From Ilumatobacter nonamiensis YM16-303 (GTDB taxonomy: Bacteria > Actinomycetota > Acidimicrobiia > Acidimicrobiales > Ilumatobacteraceae): 48,062 bases of DNA. Numbering within the stretch: position 1 is the first letter of the stretch; every line of letters starts with the position of its first letter. Shown here piece by piece: positions 23,629 to 31,541 of the stretch. The notes under the pieces are model-generated. The model had not been told where the DNA came from. It made no database searches and saw only the letters and a program-made list of their open reading frames with translations. The position numbers and the translations under genes were made by a program. Location: assembly GCF_000350145.1 (NCBI RefSeq), contig NZ_BAOL01000011.1, forward strand, positions 1 through 48,062, given 5' to 3'.

Positions 23629-25644
23629 TCAGGTCACCGAGTCGATTGCCGACATCAGCCTGGGACCGACCGCCGGGACTGCGGCGGGGCTGAGGTGGTT
23701 CCAGTCCCAGTACACGAAGGTGTCATCGACTTCCGGACGACAGCGTTCCGAACTGCAGAACACTCCACCGAGACCGACCATCGCGACATGTTCGTACTGT
23801 GCCGCGACCACGCGCTCGGCAGCGGTCACCGCGCCGATTCGCTCGTCGATCTCGTCGACCGAGCGATCGGGAACCTCAAACGGGCGGGCGATCGACGGCG
23901 GCTCGAAACCGACGTACTCAGGAACGTTCTCCAGGTATACGACGGGAATTCCCTGCTGCTCGAACCATCCAAAGAGATCATCGATCTCGTCTGCCCAGCG
24001 ATCGATCGATTGCATCTCGCTGAGTTCCTCGTACCAGATCTCGTCGAGGCTGTACTGTTCGTCCCGCGTATAGATCGCCGACCGGTGGGAGATGACGACC
24101 GCATCGTAGAACTGGGCGTTGATGCGGTTCTGAACATCCAGCCGCCAGTCCGCACACCCGGCCCGCGGTAGGGACCCTAACGTCATCGGACATCCCGGGA
24201 CCGTCCAGATCTCCACGTCATAACCCAGCGCGTTTCCCGCGTCCACGACGGAGTCACTCACCGCCGATCCATGCGAATCCCCAACCAGCAGAATGCGTCC
24301 CAGTGACCGATCGACCTCGAAGGTGCAGGCTTCCGGTCCCGCGTATCCGCTCCCCTCTTGATCGCATCCATTGGCACGAGCGATCGAATCGTCATTGCCG
24401 ACGTGCTCAGGGATCGTCAACCACCAACCCGAGCCCGCCCCTGCGAGCACGCCGTAGCCGACCGCGACGGGGATGGCCACACATGCTGCGCCGAACGCAA
24501 GTGCGCGCCGACCGGAGATGTCGGTCCGACGTCGATACCGCTGCTCGATTGCCGAGTACGACCACCACGAGAGCGGGATCGTGGCGACAGCTCCGATCCA
24601 CAGAAGTTCGGTCGTCTCCGGCCACATCGCCCGGATGAAGACGATCGCCGGCCAGTGCCAGAGGTACCAGCTGTAGGAGATCTCACCGAAGAACACCAGT
24701 GGGCGGACCGACAGCGAACGTCGCGCCGCACCCGACAGATGTCCGGCGACGATGAGCGCCACGGTTCCCGCCACCGGGACGACGGCGATGATCCCGGGGA
24801 ACGGTGTGGTGTCGGTGAGAACGAGCGCCGCCCACAGCACCGCGGCGAGCCCACCGACGCCGAAGCCAATCCCGGTGCGCGGACGGTCGCGAGGGAGTCG
24901 CTCGACGGCGAGTGCGACGAGGACCCCGGCACAGAACTCCCACACGCGCGTCGGCGAAGCGTAGAACGAGATCCGCTGGGCGGCTTCGCCGGAAATCGGA
25001 CCGACGTCTCCCGTGAACTGCCAGCTCATGAGCAGCGAGACGCTGGAGATGAGCACAACTCCGCCGACGAGACTTCGCTCGCGCGAGCGCTGCCCACGGG
25101 CCCTGCCGACCGCGTAGAACACGATGAGCATCGCCGGCATCACCAAGTAGAACTGCTCCTCGACGGAGAGCGACCAATAGTGGGTGAATGGGTTCAGCTC
25201 GTCGCTGGCCGCAAAGTAGCCGTCGCCCGTGAACGCGAGGAAGAAGTTCGCGACGAACAGCGACGCCGCGATCCCCGTCTCAGCTGCACGTTGCTGCGCG
25301 CCGGTCGGGCTCAGGAAGATCATGGAGCCGATGAGGGTGCACACGGTGACGACCGCGGCCACGGGCACGATCCGGCGTACCCGGCGAGCGTAGAACGAGC
25401 GCAGCTCGATCGTGCCCCGCGCACGGAGCTCGGCGAACAGTAGGCGTGAGATCACGAAGCCAGAGATGACGAAGAACACGTCGACACCGACGAACCCTCC
25501 GGGGAAGACCAGCTCGGCGTGGAACAGCACCACCAGGAGGACGGCGATGCCACGTAGGCCTTGGACGTCCTCGCGGAACTCCGGCCGCGGGATCGCCGTC
25601 TCGGAGGGGTGATCGACGAACGCGTGCTGATCGACCGACGACAT
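23629..25644 (-). CDS. Membrane O-acyltransferase (acyltransferase 3) fused to SGNH domain
   Basis: This 671-residue OafA-type protein has an acyltransferase-3 domain in about residues 20-360 with ten or so membrane helices. It starts EDVQGLRGIAVLLVVLFHAE, holding the conserved Arg and the FHAE His, and continues FVGVDVFFVISGFVISRLL. An extracytoplasmic SGNH-hydrolase-like domain (about 430-671) follows, with catalytic Ser in LLVGDSHGSAVSD (near 451) and the Asp-x-x-His pair in YWDWNHLSPAAV (near 648). Such proteins O-acetylate or otherwise acylate exported polysaccharides. ATG 25644 lies 7 bp after the SDR stop. The frame continues to 25803 but adds no family sequence. Confidence 0.92.
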   Translation of the reverse strand: MSSVDQHAFVDHPSETAIPRPEFREDVQGLRGIAVLLVVLFHAELVFPGGFVGVDVFFVISGFVISRLLFAELRARGTIELRSFYARRVRRIVPVAAVVTVCTLIGSMIFLSPTGAQQRAAETGIAASLFVANFFLAFTGDGYFAASDELNPFTHYWSLSVEEQFYLVMPAMLIVFYAVGRARGQRSRERSLVGGVVLISSVSLLMSWQFTGDVGPISGEAAQRISFYASPTRVWEFCAGVLVALAVERLPRDRPRTGIGFGVGGLAAVLWAALVLTDTTPFPGIIAVVPVAGTVALIVAGHLSGAARRSLSVRPLVFFGEISYSWYLWHWPAIVFIRAMWPETTELLWIGAVATIPLSWWSYSAIEQRYRRRTDISGRRALAFGAACVAIPVAVGYGVLAGAGSGWWLTIPEHVGNDDSIARANGCDQEGSGYAGPEACTFEVDRSLGRILLVGDSHGSAVSDSVVDAGNALGYDVEIWTVPGCPMTLGSLPRAGCADWRLDVQNRINAQFYDAVVISHRSAIYTRDEQYSLDEIWYEELSEMQSIDRWADEIDDLFGWFEQQGIPVVYLENVPEYVGFEPPSIARPFEVPDRSVDEIDERIGAVTAAERVVAAQYEHVAMVGLGGVFCSSERCRPEVDDTFVYWDWNHLSPAAVPAVGPRLMSAIDSVT

Positions 25645-25651
25645 CAGCCGA

Positions 25652-26350
25652 CTACCAATCCACTCGCTCGCGATCGCGAAAGAACCCGCCCGTCGGCCCG
25701 TCGTCGGGCAACGTGGCCGCCCACACGATCCCGGAAGCGCCGATGTCCGGCGACCGACCGTCGAAGCCGACCATCGCAGTCGCGCTCCGGCCAGGACACA
25801 CACTGTTGACGAGCACGCCGTCGAGGCGCAGCTCGTCGGACATCATCCGCGTGAGGGCATTGAGGGCCGTTTTGCTGACTCGATAGCTGGGCGCGCCGCC
25901 TTCCATGCCGGACAATGAGCCGGCGCGACTCGAAACATTGACGACTCGGGGGTGATCGCTGCGCCGGAGCAGTGGGAGCATCGTCTGGACGACGCACCAC
26001 GCCCCGAACAGGTTGATCTCGAGCGTTGAGCGCACCTCGGCGAGGTCCACGTCCATCGCACGGCGGTCGTTGTCGAAATTGGTGCCCGCGTTGTTCACCA
26101 AGATGTCGAGCCGGCCGTGGACTCGATCGATCTCGGCCGCGGCGTGCTGAACCGACGATGCGTCGGCCACGTCGAGTTCGATCGAGGACGCCTTCCAGCC
26201 GCGGTCGCGTAGCTGTCGCTCGGCCTCGGTACCGGCATCGACGCCACGGCAGCCCAGCAGCACATGGTGATCGAGTCCGGCCAACTGCCGAGCCACCTCG
26301 AACCCGATCCCCCGGTTGGCGCCGGTGACCAGGGCAACGGGCGGCGTCAC
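25652..26350 (-). CDS. Short-chain dehydrogenase/reductase
   Basis: This 232-residue SDR starts PVALVTGANRGIGFEVARQL with the TGxxxGIG dinucleotide-binding loop. It continues with ILVNNAGTN (NNAG), VVNVSSRAGSL with the catalytic Ser, and YRVSKTALNAL with the YxxxK pair. The residues after strand 2 (LLGCRGVDAG) have an Arg that may favour NADP. The GTG at 26350 overlaps the stop of the DUF4910 gene (GTGA). It probably reduces a keto-sugar or other small precursor for the glycan. Substrate cannot be read from the sequence. Confidence 0.88.
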   Translation of the reverse strand: MTPPVALVTGANRGIGFEVARQLAGLDHHVLLGCRGVDAGTEAERQLRDRGWKASSIELDVADASSVQHAAAEIDRVHGRLDILVNNAGTNFDNDRRAMDVDLAEVRSTLEINLFGAWCVVQTMLPLLRRSDHPRVVNVSSRAGSLSGMEGGAPSYRVSKTALNALTRMMSDELRLDGVLVNSVCPGRSATAMVGFDGRSPDIGASGIVWAATLPDDGPTGGFFRDRERVDW

Positions 26351-27633
26351 GCGATCTCCAGCAGGTCGGCCTCCACGAGACGGCGCACGGCTTCCGAAAT
26401 GACCGCCGGGCGCAATCCGCTCTGGTGGGCGATGTCGCACAGATCGGTCGTTCCGTCCGACGCATTCAGTACCCAGAGGTACGCCATCTCCACCGCCTGG
26501 GAGTCGATCGCACCGCCCGTCGAACGATAGAGCCCGCGTCGACCCAGTTGGACCTCGCCGTAGGGCGAAGTGTTGCGATAGGTGCGATTGGCTTCGACGG
26601 CGTCGACCACGTCGACCAGCAGGTCGACCGCCGTGTCGAGTTGGTGACCCGAGAAGAAATCGAAGTCATCGGCGGAGGTGTGGTACTCGGGATACTCACC
26701 GTGCACGCCTCGGGTCAGGCGCCCGACCGGCAGATCGAAGCCCGGTGAGCAGAACTGGCGCTCGTCGTAGCCGTACGGGCTGAAGTCGACCACACGCGAG
26801 CCTTCGACGTGACGGAGCACCTCAGCGGCGATCCGATCGATGTCGCGGTGGCCGCGTCGGCTGCGCTTGTAGGTGAAGCCCGATGGGTCACCGAGACCGG
26901 TGATGACGAGCCCGTGATCGATCCGTTGGATCGACGTGGCCTGGGCCAGCCAGCTGATCGAGCCGATCGTGCCCGGCAGGAACAGGAGGCGGTAGCTGTA
27001 CCGGCGATTGACCGAGGCCAGCCAACGCCCGACCTCCACCAGCGCGGCGATCCCGGACAGATTGTCGTTGACGAGGGACGGATGGCAGATGTGTGTCGTG
27101 ATCAACATCTCGCGGTCGATCTCGCCGGGGATGAGCAGCTCCCCCCACTCGAGCCGTCCCGGCGCAAGCGTGGAGTCGATCACGACGTGGTAGTCCCCGG
27201 CCGGAAGCGCCGCGCGCTGGTCGTGGCTGACGCAGAATCCCCACGTCGGCGAGTAGTACGAAGTGCGGTAGGGCACAGCGTCGGGCCGATCGGGCAGGGA
27301 ATGGAGATGCTCATCGAGCTCGTCGCGATCGACGACGGCATCGACCGCAACGCTGTGACTCACGACGTGCAGGTTGCTCGCGCGGAAGTCGACCAGCCTC
27401 TCATCGGAACCCTCCCGGGCAATGTAGGCGTCGCGAACCTCCCATTCGTCCGGCACGATCCAGTCCAGGACCTGCGTGCCCGACGCGACTCCCTCGCGCG
27501 TGATCGGGATCTCGGAGGCGATCCGATCGAGCGTCGATCGTGTGCCAGGGCCCATGATGCTGCGACAGATCGGGTACAGGTCCTCGATCAGCGAAATCAT
27601 TCGCTCGGAACGAGCGGAACTAGGATCGCTCAC
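26347..27633 (-). CDS. DUF4910/DUF2172 aminopeptidase-like protein
   Basis: This 428-residue protein resembles the M28-like 'DUF4910' family seen in sugar-nucleotide clusters. The N-terminal region (LYPICRSIMGPGTRSTL) is followed by a DUF2172-like insert with YRTSYYSPTWGFCVSH. The putative zinc centre is in TTHICHPSLVNDNLSG, with further ligands in YGYDERQFCSPG and EYHTSADDF. The last 40 residues (DIAHQSGLRPAVISEAV) look like a winged helix. Biochemical function is not established; a hydrolase acting on an amide-bearing sugar is one idea. The start is GTG with GGAGCACCA in front. It is first in the operon DUF4910-SDR-acyltransferase and divergent from the RmlC-like gene. Confidence 0.85.
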   Translation of the reverse strand: MSDPSSARSERMISLIEDLYPICRSIMGPGTRSTLDRIASEIPITREGVASGTQVLDWIVPDEWEVRDAYIAREGSDERLVDFRASNLHVVSHSVAVDAVVDRDELDEHLHSLPDRPDAVPYRTSYYSPTWGFCVSHDQRAALPAGDYHVVIDSTLAPGRLEWGELLIPGEIDREMLITTHICHPSLVNDNLSGIAALVEVGRWLASVNRRYSYRLLFLPGTIGSISWLAQATSIQRIDHGLVITGLGDPSGFTYKRSRRGHRDIDRIAAEVLRHVEGSRVVDFSPYGYDERQFCSPGFDLPVGRLTRGVHGEYPEYHTSADDFDFFSGHQLDTAVDLLVDVVDAVEANRTYRNTSPYGEVQLGRRGLYRSTGGAIDSQAVEMAYLWVLNASDGTTDLCDIAHQSGLRPAVISEAVRRLVEADLLEIA

Positions 27634-27674
27634 TGGTGCTCCACGATGGTCTTTGATGATCTTTTCCTCCGACG

Positions 27675-28226
27675 ATGATGGTCACCGAGACATCGATCGT
27701 CAACGTGCACCTGATCACACCGGTTGTCCACGACGACGCACGCGGCTGGTTCGCACGGACCTTCGACGAGGCGACGTGTGCCGGGGCCGGAATCGAAACG
27801 CGCTACGTGCAACAGAACCAATCGCGCTCGACTCGAGGCGTCTTGCGTGGAATGCACGTCCGCGGCGGCGCTGGCGAATGGAAGATCGTACGGTGCGCCT
27901 CCGGCAGGATCGTCGACCAGGTGGTCGACCTCCGACCCGATTCGCCGACGTTCATGCGCAGCCTGCGTGTCGACCTCGACGATCGGGCCCAGCAGCAGCT
28001 CGTCCTCCCGCCCCACGTCGCACACGGCTTCCAGGTCGTCTCCGACACTGCTGACATCGCCTACCTGCATTCGCGTGCGTACGTGCCGGGCGACGATCTC
28101 GCGTTCGCGTGGAATGATCCCGACCTCGATCTCGATTGGCCGCTCGCCGACCCGGTCGTCTCCGAGCGTGACGCAGCCGCGCCGCGCATCTCCGAAGTCG
28201 ATCTGGCCACGGCGTTCGAACGCTGA
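27675..28226 (+). CDS. rmlC-like: RmlC-like NDP-sugar 3,5-epimerase
   Basis: This 183-residue cupin matches the dTDP-4-dehydrorhamnose 3,5-epimerase family. It has HDDARGWFARTFDE, the STRGVLRGMHVR motif with the catalytic His, FMRSLRVDLD, the HGFQVVSD segment, and WNDPDLDLDWP near the end. An aromatic residue in HSRAYVPGDD sits where the catalytic Tyr is expected. It would epimerise a 4-keto-6-deoxy sugar nucleotide. Whether the nucleotide is TDP or CDP is unclear. The adjacent RfbF-like gene points to CDP. It sits alone on the plus strand between two minus-strand operons. Confidence 0.87.
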   Translation: MMVTETSIVNVHLITPVVHDDARGWFARTFDEATCAGAGIETRYVQQNQSRSTRGVLRGMHVRGGAGEWKIVRCASGRIVDQVVDLRPDSPTFMRSLRVDLDDRAQQQLVLPPHVAHGFQVVSDTADIAYLHSRAYVPGDDLAFAWNDPDLDLDWPLADPVVSERDAAAPRISEVDLATAFER

Positions 28227-28246
28227 ACGCCTCGGATCGAATCCGA

Positions 28247-29482
28247 TCACTCGGGCGTGATCTCGCGAGGTACAGGCACGGGTACGTAGAAGCGCCCGCC
28301 GCGGGCAGCGAACTCGCTCTGTTGCGCCACGATCTCGGACGCAAAGTTCCACGCCAGCAATAGCAGGTCATCGGGCTTCTCGTCGAGTAGAGCTTCGACC
28401 GGTCGAATTGGGAGATTGCACCCTGGCATTAACTTGCCCTGCTTGTGAACATTGCGATCGACGACGAACGCGATGTCGTCGGCACCGAGACCGGTGCTGT
28501 TCAGCAGCGTCGCTCCTTTTGCGGCCGCGCCGTACGCGGCCACGGTCCGACCTTGGTCGCGGAGATCGGCGATCAGAGTTCGCAGTTGGCGCTGGCAGGC
28601 GGCGACCCGGTCGGCGAACTCCGCGTAGTACTGATGAGTGGTAAGACCATCGCTGAGTTCACCTGCAAGGAACTCGCGACAGCGCTCGGTGCGCTCTTCT
28701 CGATGACCGATCGACCAGCGCAGCGTCCCTCCGTGCAACTGTGGGAAGTATTCGACGTCATTGAGGTGCAGCCCGTGGCGGCGCATCAGTGTCTCCACCG
28801 AACTGCAGGAGAAGTAGCAGAAGTGTTCGTGGTAGATCGTGTCGAACTCCACATGTTCAACGAGGTCTCGGACCCACGGGTTCTCCACCGTGAGCACTCC
28901 GTCGTCTGCGAGGAGCGCTGCAAACCCGCTGACGAGGTCGTTCAGGTCCGGTACGTGAGCCATCACGTTGTTGGCCACGATCACGTCGGCCGGACCGTGC
29001 TCACTGCGGACGCGGCGAGCGACGTTCAGACCGAAGAAGTCGACGAGCGTGGGGACACCGATCTCCTCAGCAGACCTCGCTGGCCCTGGCGATGGGTCGA
29101 TCCCCAGCACCGGCACACCGGCCTCCACGAAGTTGCGCAGGAGATATCCATCGTTGCTCGCCACCTCGACGGCAAGGCTCGATGAATCGAGGGAACGTTC
29201 CTCGAGCAGCGATGCGACATGAGCGGCCGCATGCGTACACAGAGCGTCGGAGAACGACGAGTAGTACGGGTACTCGGAGTCGAAGATCACTTCGGCGGGG
29301 AGCGCGTAGCCGAGCTGCACGAGCGCACACTCCTTGCAGAACGAGATCCCGAGAGGATAGGTCGCACTGGGTATGTCCGCGTCGAGCAGCGCATTGGCGA
29401 TCGGCGTCGACCCGAGATCCAGCACCTCGACCAACCGGTCTGAGCCACACGATCGGCAGGCTGAGACGACAGAACCGCTCAT
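28247..29482 (-). CDS. NDP-hexose C-methyltransferase (TylCIII/EvaC type)
   Basis: The 411-residue protein has all three parts of this family. The N-terminal zinc domain has CRSCGS and CKEC (residues about 8-55). The SAM-binding domain has VEVASNDGYLLRNF, VIVANNVMAHV and the catalytic segment TIYHEHFCYFS with Glu-His. The C-terminal domain has VAAYGAAAKGATLLNSTG and FVVDRNVHKQGKLMPG. These enzymes transfer a methyl group to carbon of a keto-sugar nucleotide. The ATG at 29482 overlaps the stop of the RfbF-like gene, so both are co-translated. Together with the epimerases this suggests a branched-chain deoxysugar. Confidence 0.9.
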   Translation of the reverse strand: MSGSVVSACRSCGSDRLVEVLDLGSTPIANALLDADIPSATYPLGISFCKECALVQLGYALPAEVIFDSEYPYYSSFSDALCTHAAAHVASLLEERSLDSSSLAVEVASNDGYLLRNFVEAGVPVLGIDPSPGPARSAEEIGVPTLVDFFGLNVARRVRSEHGPADVIVANNVMAHVPDLNDLVSGFAALLADDGVLTVENPWVRDLVEHVEFDTIYHEHFCYFSCSSVETLMRRHGLHLNDVEYFPQLHGGTLRWSIGHREERTERCREFLAGELSDGLTTHQYYAEFADRVAACQRQLRTLIADLRDQGRTVAAYGAAAKGATLLNSTGLGADDIAFVVDRNVHKQGKLMPGCNLPIRPVEALLDEKPDDLLLLAWNFASEIVAQQSEFAARGGRFYVPVPVPREITPE

Positions 29483-30249
29483 GATTCCCAGACGCGCCAC
29501 GGAGGCGAGCCCGAATCCCACAGCGACTCGAGCAGCAGCTTGTCCCGCAGCATGTCCATGCACTGCCAGAAACCCTCGTGCCGGTTCGCCACGAGTTGGC
29601 CGTCGGACGCCAGCTTCTCCAGCGGTTCGCGCGCCCAGTCGACGTCACCGGGGATGTACTCGAAAATCTTCGGTTCGAGGACGAAGTATCCGCCGTTGAT
29701 CCAACCTTCGTCCATTTGCGGCTTCTCATCGAAGCGTTCGACCACGTTGCCGTCCAATCGAAGCTGGCCGAAGCGCGCACGAGGATGAACCGCGGTCACC
29801 GTCGCCAGCTTCCCGTGGTCGCGATGGAAATCGGCGAGCGAGCGGAGGTCGACATTGGCGACACCGTCCCCGTACGTCATCATGAAGGGCTCGTCCCCGA
29901 GATGGTCCCGTACCTTCATGAGTCGACCGGCGGTCTGGCTGTCCAACCCGGTGTCGACCACCGTGACTCGCCACGGCGGAACGTTCGACCGGTGATGTTC
30001 GATGGCCCCGGTCGCGAAGTCGACAGTGAAGTCGTTGACCGTCGATGCAGCCTCGGTGAAGTAGCGCTTGATCTGTTCGCCCTTGTAGCCGACGCAGATC
30101 ACGAAGTCGTCGAAGCCGTAGTAGCTGTAGTGCTTCATGATGTGCCAGAGGATCGGGCGGTGTCCGATCTCAACCATCGGTTTCGGCCGGACATCGGTCT
30201 CCTCGCTCAGTCGAGTGCCCACACCGCCCGCCAGAATGACCACCTTCAT
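29479..30249 (-). CDS. rfbF-like: Glucose-1-phosphate cytidylyltransferase-like
   Basis: This 256-residue nucleotidyltransferase begins MKVVILAGGVGTRLSEETDV with RPKPMVEIG, the nucleotide-binding signature of RfbF. It continues with HIMKHYSYYGFDDFVICVGYKG, FMMTYGDGVANVD and INGGYFVLEPKIFEY. It should make CDP-glucose from CTP and glucose 1-phosphate. ATG 30249 fits the family start; the frame to 30330 adds nothing. A classical CDP-glucose 4,6-dehydratase (RfbG) is not found in this window, so the next step must come from the epimerase/dehydratase at 30390 or from elsewhere. Confidence 0.92.
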   Translation of the reverse strand: MKVVILAGGVGTRLSEETDVRPKPMVEIGHRPILWHIMKHYSYYGFDDFVICVGYKGEQIKRYFTEAASTVNDFTVDFATGAIEHHRSNVPPWRVTVVDTGLDSQTAGRLMKVRDHLGDEPFMMTYGDGVANVDLRSLADFHRDHGKLATVTAVHPRARFGQLRLDGNVVERFDEKPQMDEGWINGGYFVLEPKIFEYIPGDVDWAREPLEKLASDGQLVANRHEGFWQCMDMLRDKLLLESLWDSGSPPWRVWES

Positions 30250-30389
30250 GGCCGGGATCGTAGTGCCCCCACGCGTGCTACTGCGGATTCTCGGGACCCC
30301 GACCAGACAGGTCCGTTGCACCGCCGTCACGCTACGTTGCAGGAACGCGGTCGGCGGACGAGCGCGTCGAAACGATCAGGAGTGTCGAG
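30250..30389. promoter_or_regulatory. Divergent promoter region, rfbF-like / epimerase
   Basis: This 140-bp gap separates the minus-strand cytidylyltransferase operon from the plus-strand epimerase gene and should hold promoters for both. No firm promoter boxes or operator were identified. Confidence 0.4.
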
Positions 30390-31424
30390 ATGCGAGTGTT
30401 GATGACAGGAGCGGACGGGTACATCGGGACCCGAATGGGTGGGGTGCTGATCGACGCCGGTCACGACGTGACCGGGCTCGACACGGGTTTCCATCGCAGC
30501 GGTTGGCTGTACCACAGCCCCGAACCAAGACCGTCCGTGACGACGGGCGACACGCGCGACATCACACCCGACGATCTGCATGGCTACGACGCCGTCGTGC
30601 ACCTCGGCGAGCTCTCCAACGACCCCGTCGGCGAACTCAACCGCGATCTCACCTACCAGATCAACCACCGAGCGACGGTGCGTCTGGCGACGCTGGCCAA
30701 GGCCGCGGGAGTCCAGCGCTTCGTTCACATGTCCAGCTGCAGCGTGTACGGCGCCTCCGGCGACAGGCCGAGCTCCGAACTCGACACCCCTGCCCCCCTC
30801 ACGGCGTACGCCGAGTCGAAGGTCCTGGTCGAACGGGATGTCGGCTCACTCGCGGACGATGACTTCTCGCCGACGTTCCTCCGCAATGCAACGGCATTCG
30901 GTGCGTCACCGCGTCAGCGATTCGATCTCGTCGTCAACGATCTCGCGGCGACCGGATACCTGTACAAGGAGATTCGGATGACGAGCGACGGCTCCCCTTG
31001 GCGTCCGTTCGTCCACATTCTCGACATCGCCGGAGCAGTCGCCGGCGTTCTCACCGCTTCTCGTGACGCAGTACACGGCCAGATCTTCAATGTGGGGTCC
31101 GACGAGCAGAACTATCAGGTACGCACCATCGCGGAAACCGTCGCCGACGTCATCCCCGGATGCTCACTGACATTCGGAGAACCGTCGCCGGATCGACGCA
31201 ACTACCGCGCCAGCTTCGAGAAGATCCGTGCTCTCCTTCCGAACTTCTCGTGCCAATGGGACGTCAGGCGGGGCGTCGAGGAGCTGGTCCGGACATTTGA
31301 GGCGATCTCATTCGGCGAAGTCGACTACCGTTCCCCTCGCTACTCCCGGGTGCTGCAGGTCAAGCACCTGTTGTCGACCGGACAGATCGACGACGACCTG
31401 CGTTGGACCTACCCGGCCGATTGA
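30390..31424 (+). CDS. NAD-dependent epimerase/dehydratase (extended SDR)
   Basis: This 344-residue extended SDR has the cofactor loop MTGADGYIGTRMGG. Sequence continues with VVHLGELSNDPVGE, the catalytic Ser region FVHMSSCSVYGAS, and YAESK with the Tyr-Lys pair. Substrate-side residues include FLRNATAFGASPRQRFD and PFVHILDIAGAV. It probably converts the CDP- or TDP-sugar made by the neighbouring genes, as an epimerase or 4,6-dehydratase. It is divergent from the rfbF-like operon. A 7-bp-stem hairpin follows the stop. Confidence 0.87.
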   Translation: MRVLMTGADGYIGTRMGGVLIDAGHDVTGLDTGFHRSGWLYHSPEPRPSVTTGDTRDITPDDLHGYDAVVHLGELSNDPVGELNRDLTYQINHRATVRLATLAKAAGVQRFVHMSSCSVYGASGDRPSSELDTPAPLTAYAESKVLVERDVGSLADDDFSPTFLRNATAFGASPRQRFDLVVNDLAATGYLYKEIRMTSDGSPWRPFVHILDIAGAVAGVLTASRDAVHGQIFNVGSDEQNYQVRTIAETVADVIPGCSLTFGEPSPDRRNYRASFEKIRALLPNFSCQWDVRRGVEELVRTFEAISFGEVDYRSPRYSRVLQVKHLLSTGQIDDDLRWTYPAD

Positions 31425-31433
31425 GCAGCGGTT

Positions 31434-31455
31434 GTCGCGGTAGCGTTGCCGCGAC
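31434..31455 (+). terminator. Hairpin after the epimerase gene
   Basis: GTCGCGG (31434-31440) pairs exactly with CCGCGAC (31449-31455) around an 8-nt loop, 10 bases after the stop. There is no T run, so strength is uncertain. Confidence 0.4.
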
Positions 31456-31541
31456 GGCGAAACAATGACCGGAAGTACTCCCCACAGCCGACACGAGCCA
31501 CAGACGATGACCAATCAGGGTGCCAAGAGCGAGGAAATGCA

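Noticed and set aside
24358-25443. Plus-strand open frame of 361 codons
   Set aside because: Lies entirely antisense to the acyltransferase-SGNH gene, with no recognisable domain; a typical high-GC shadow.
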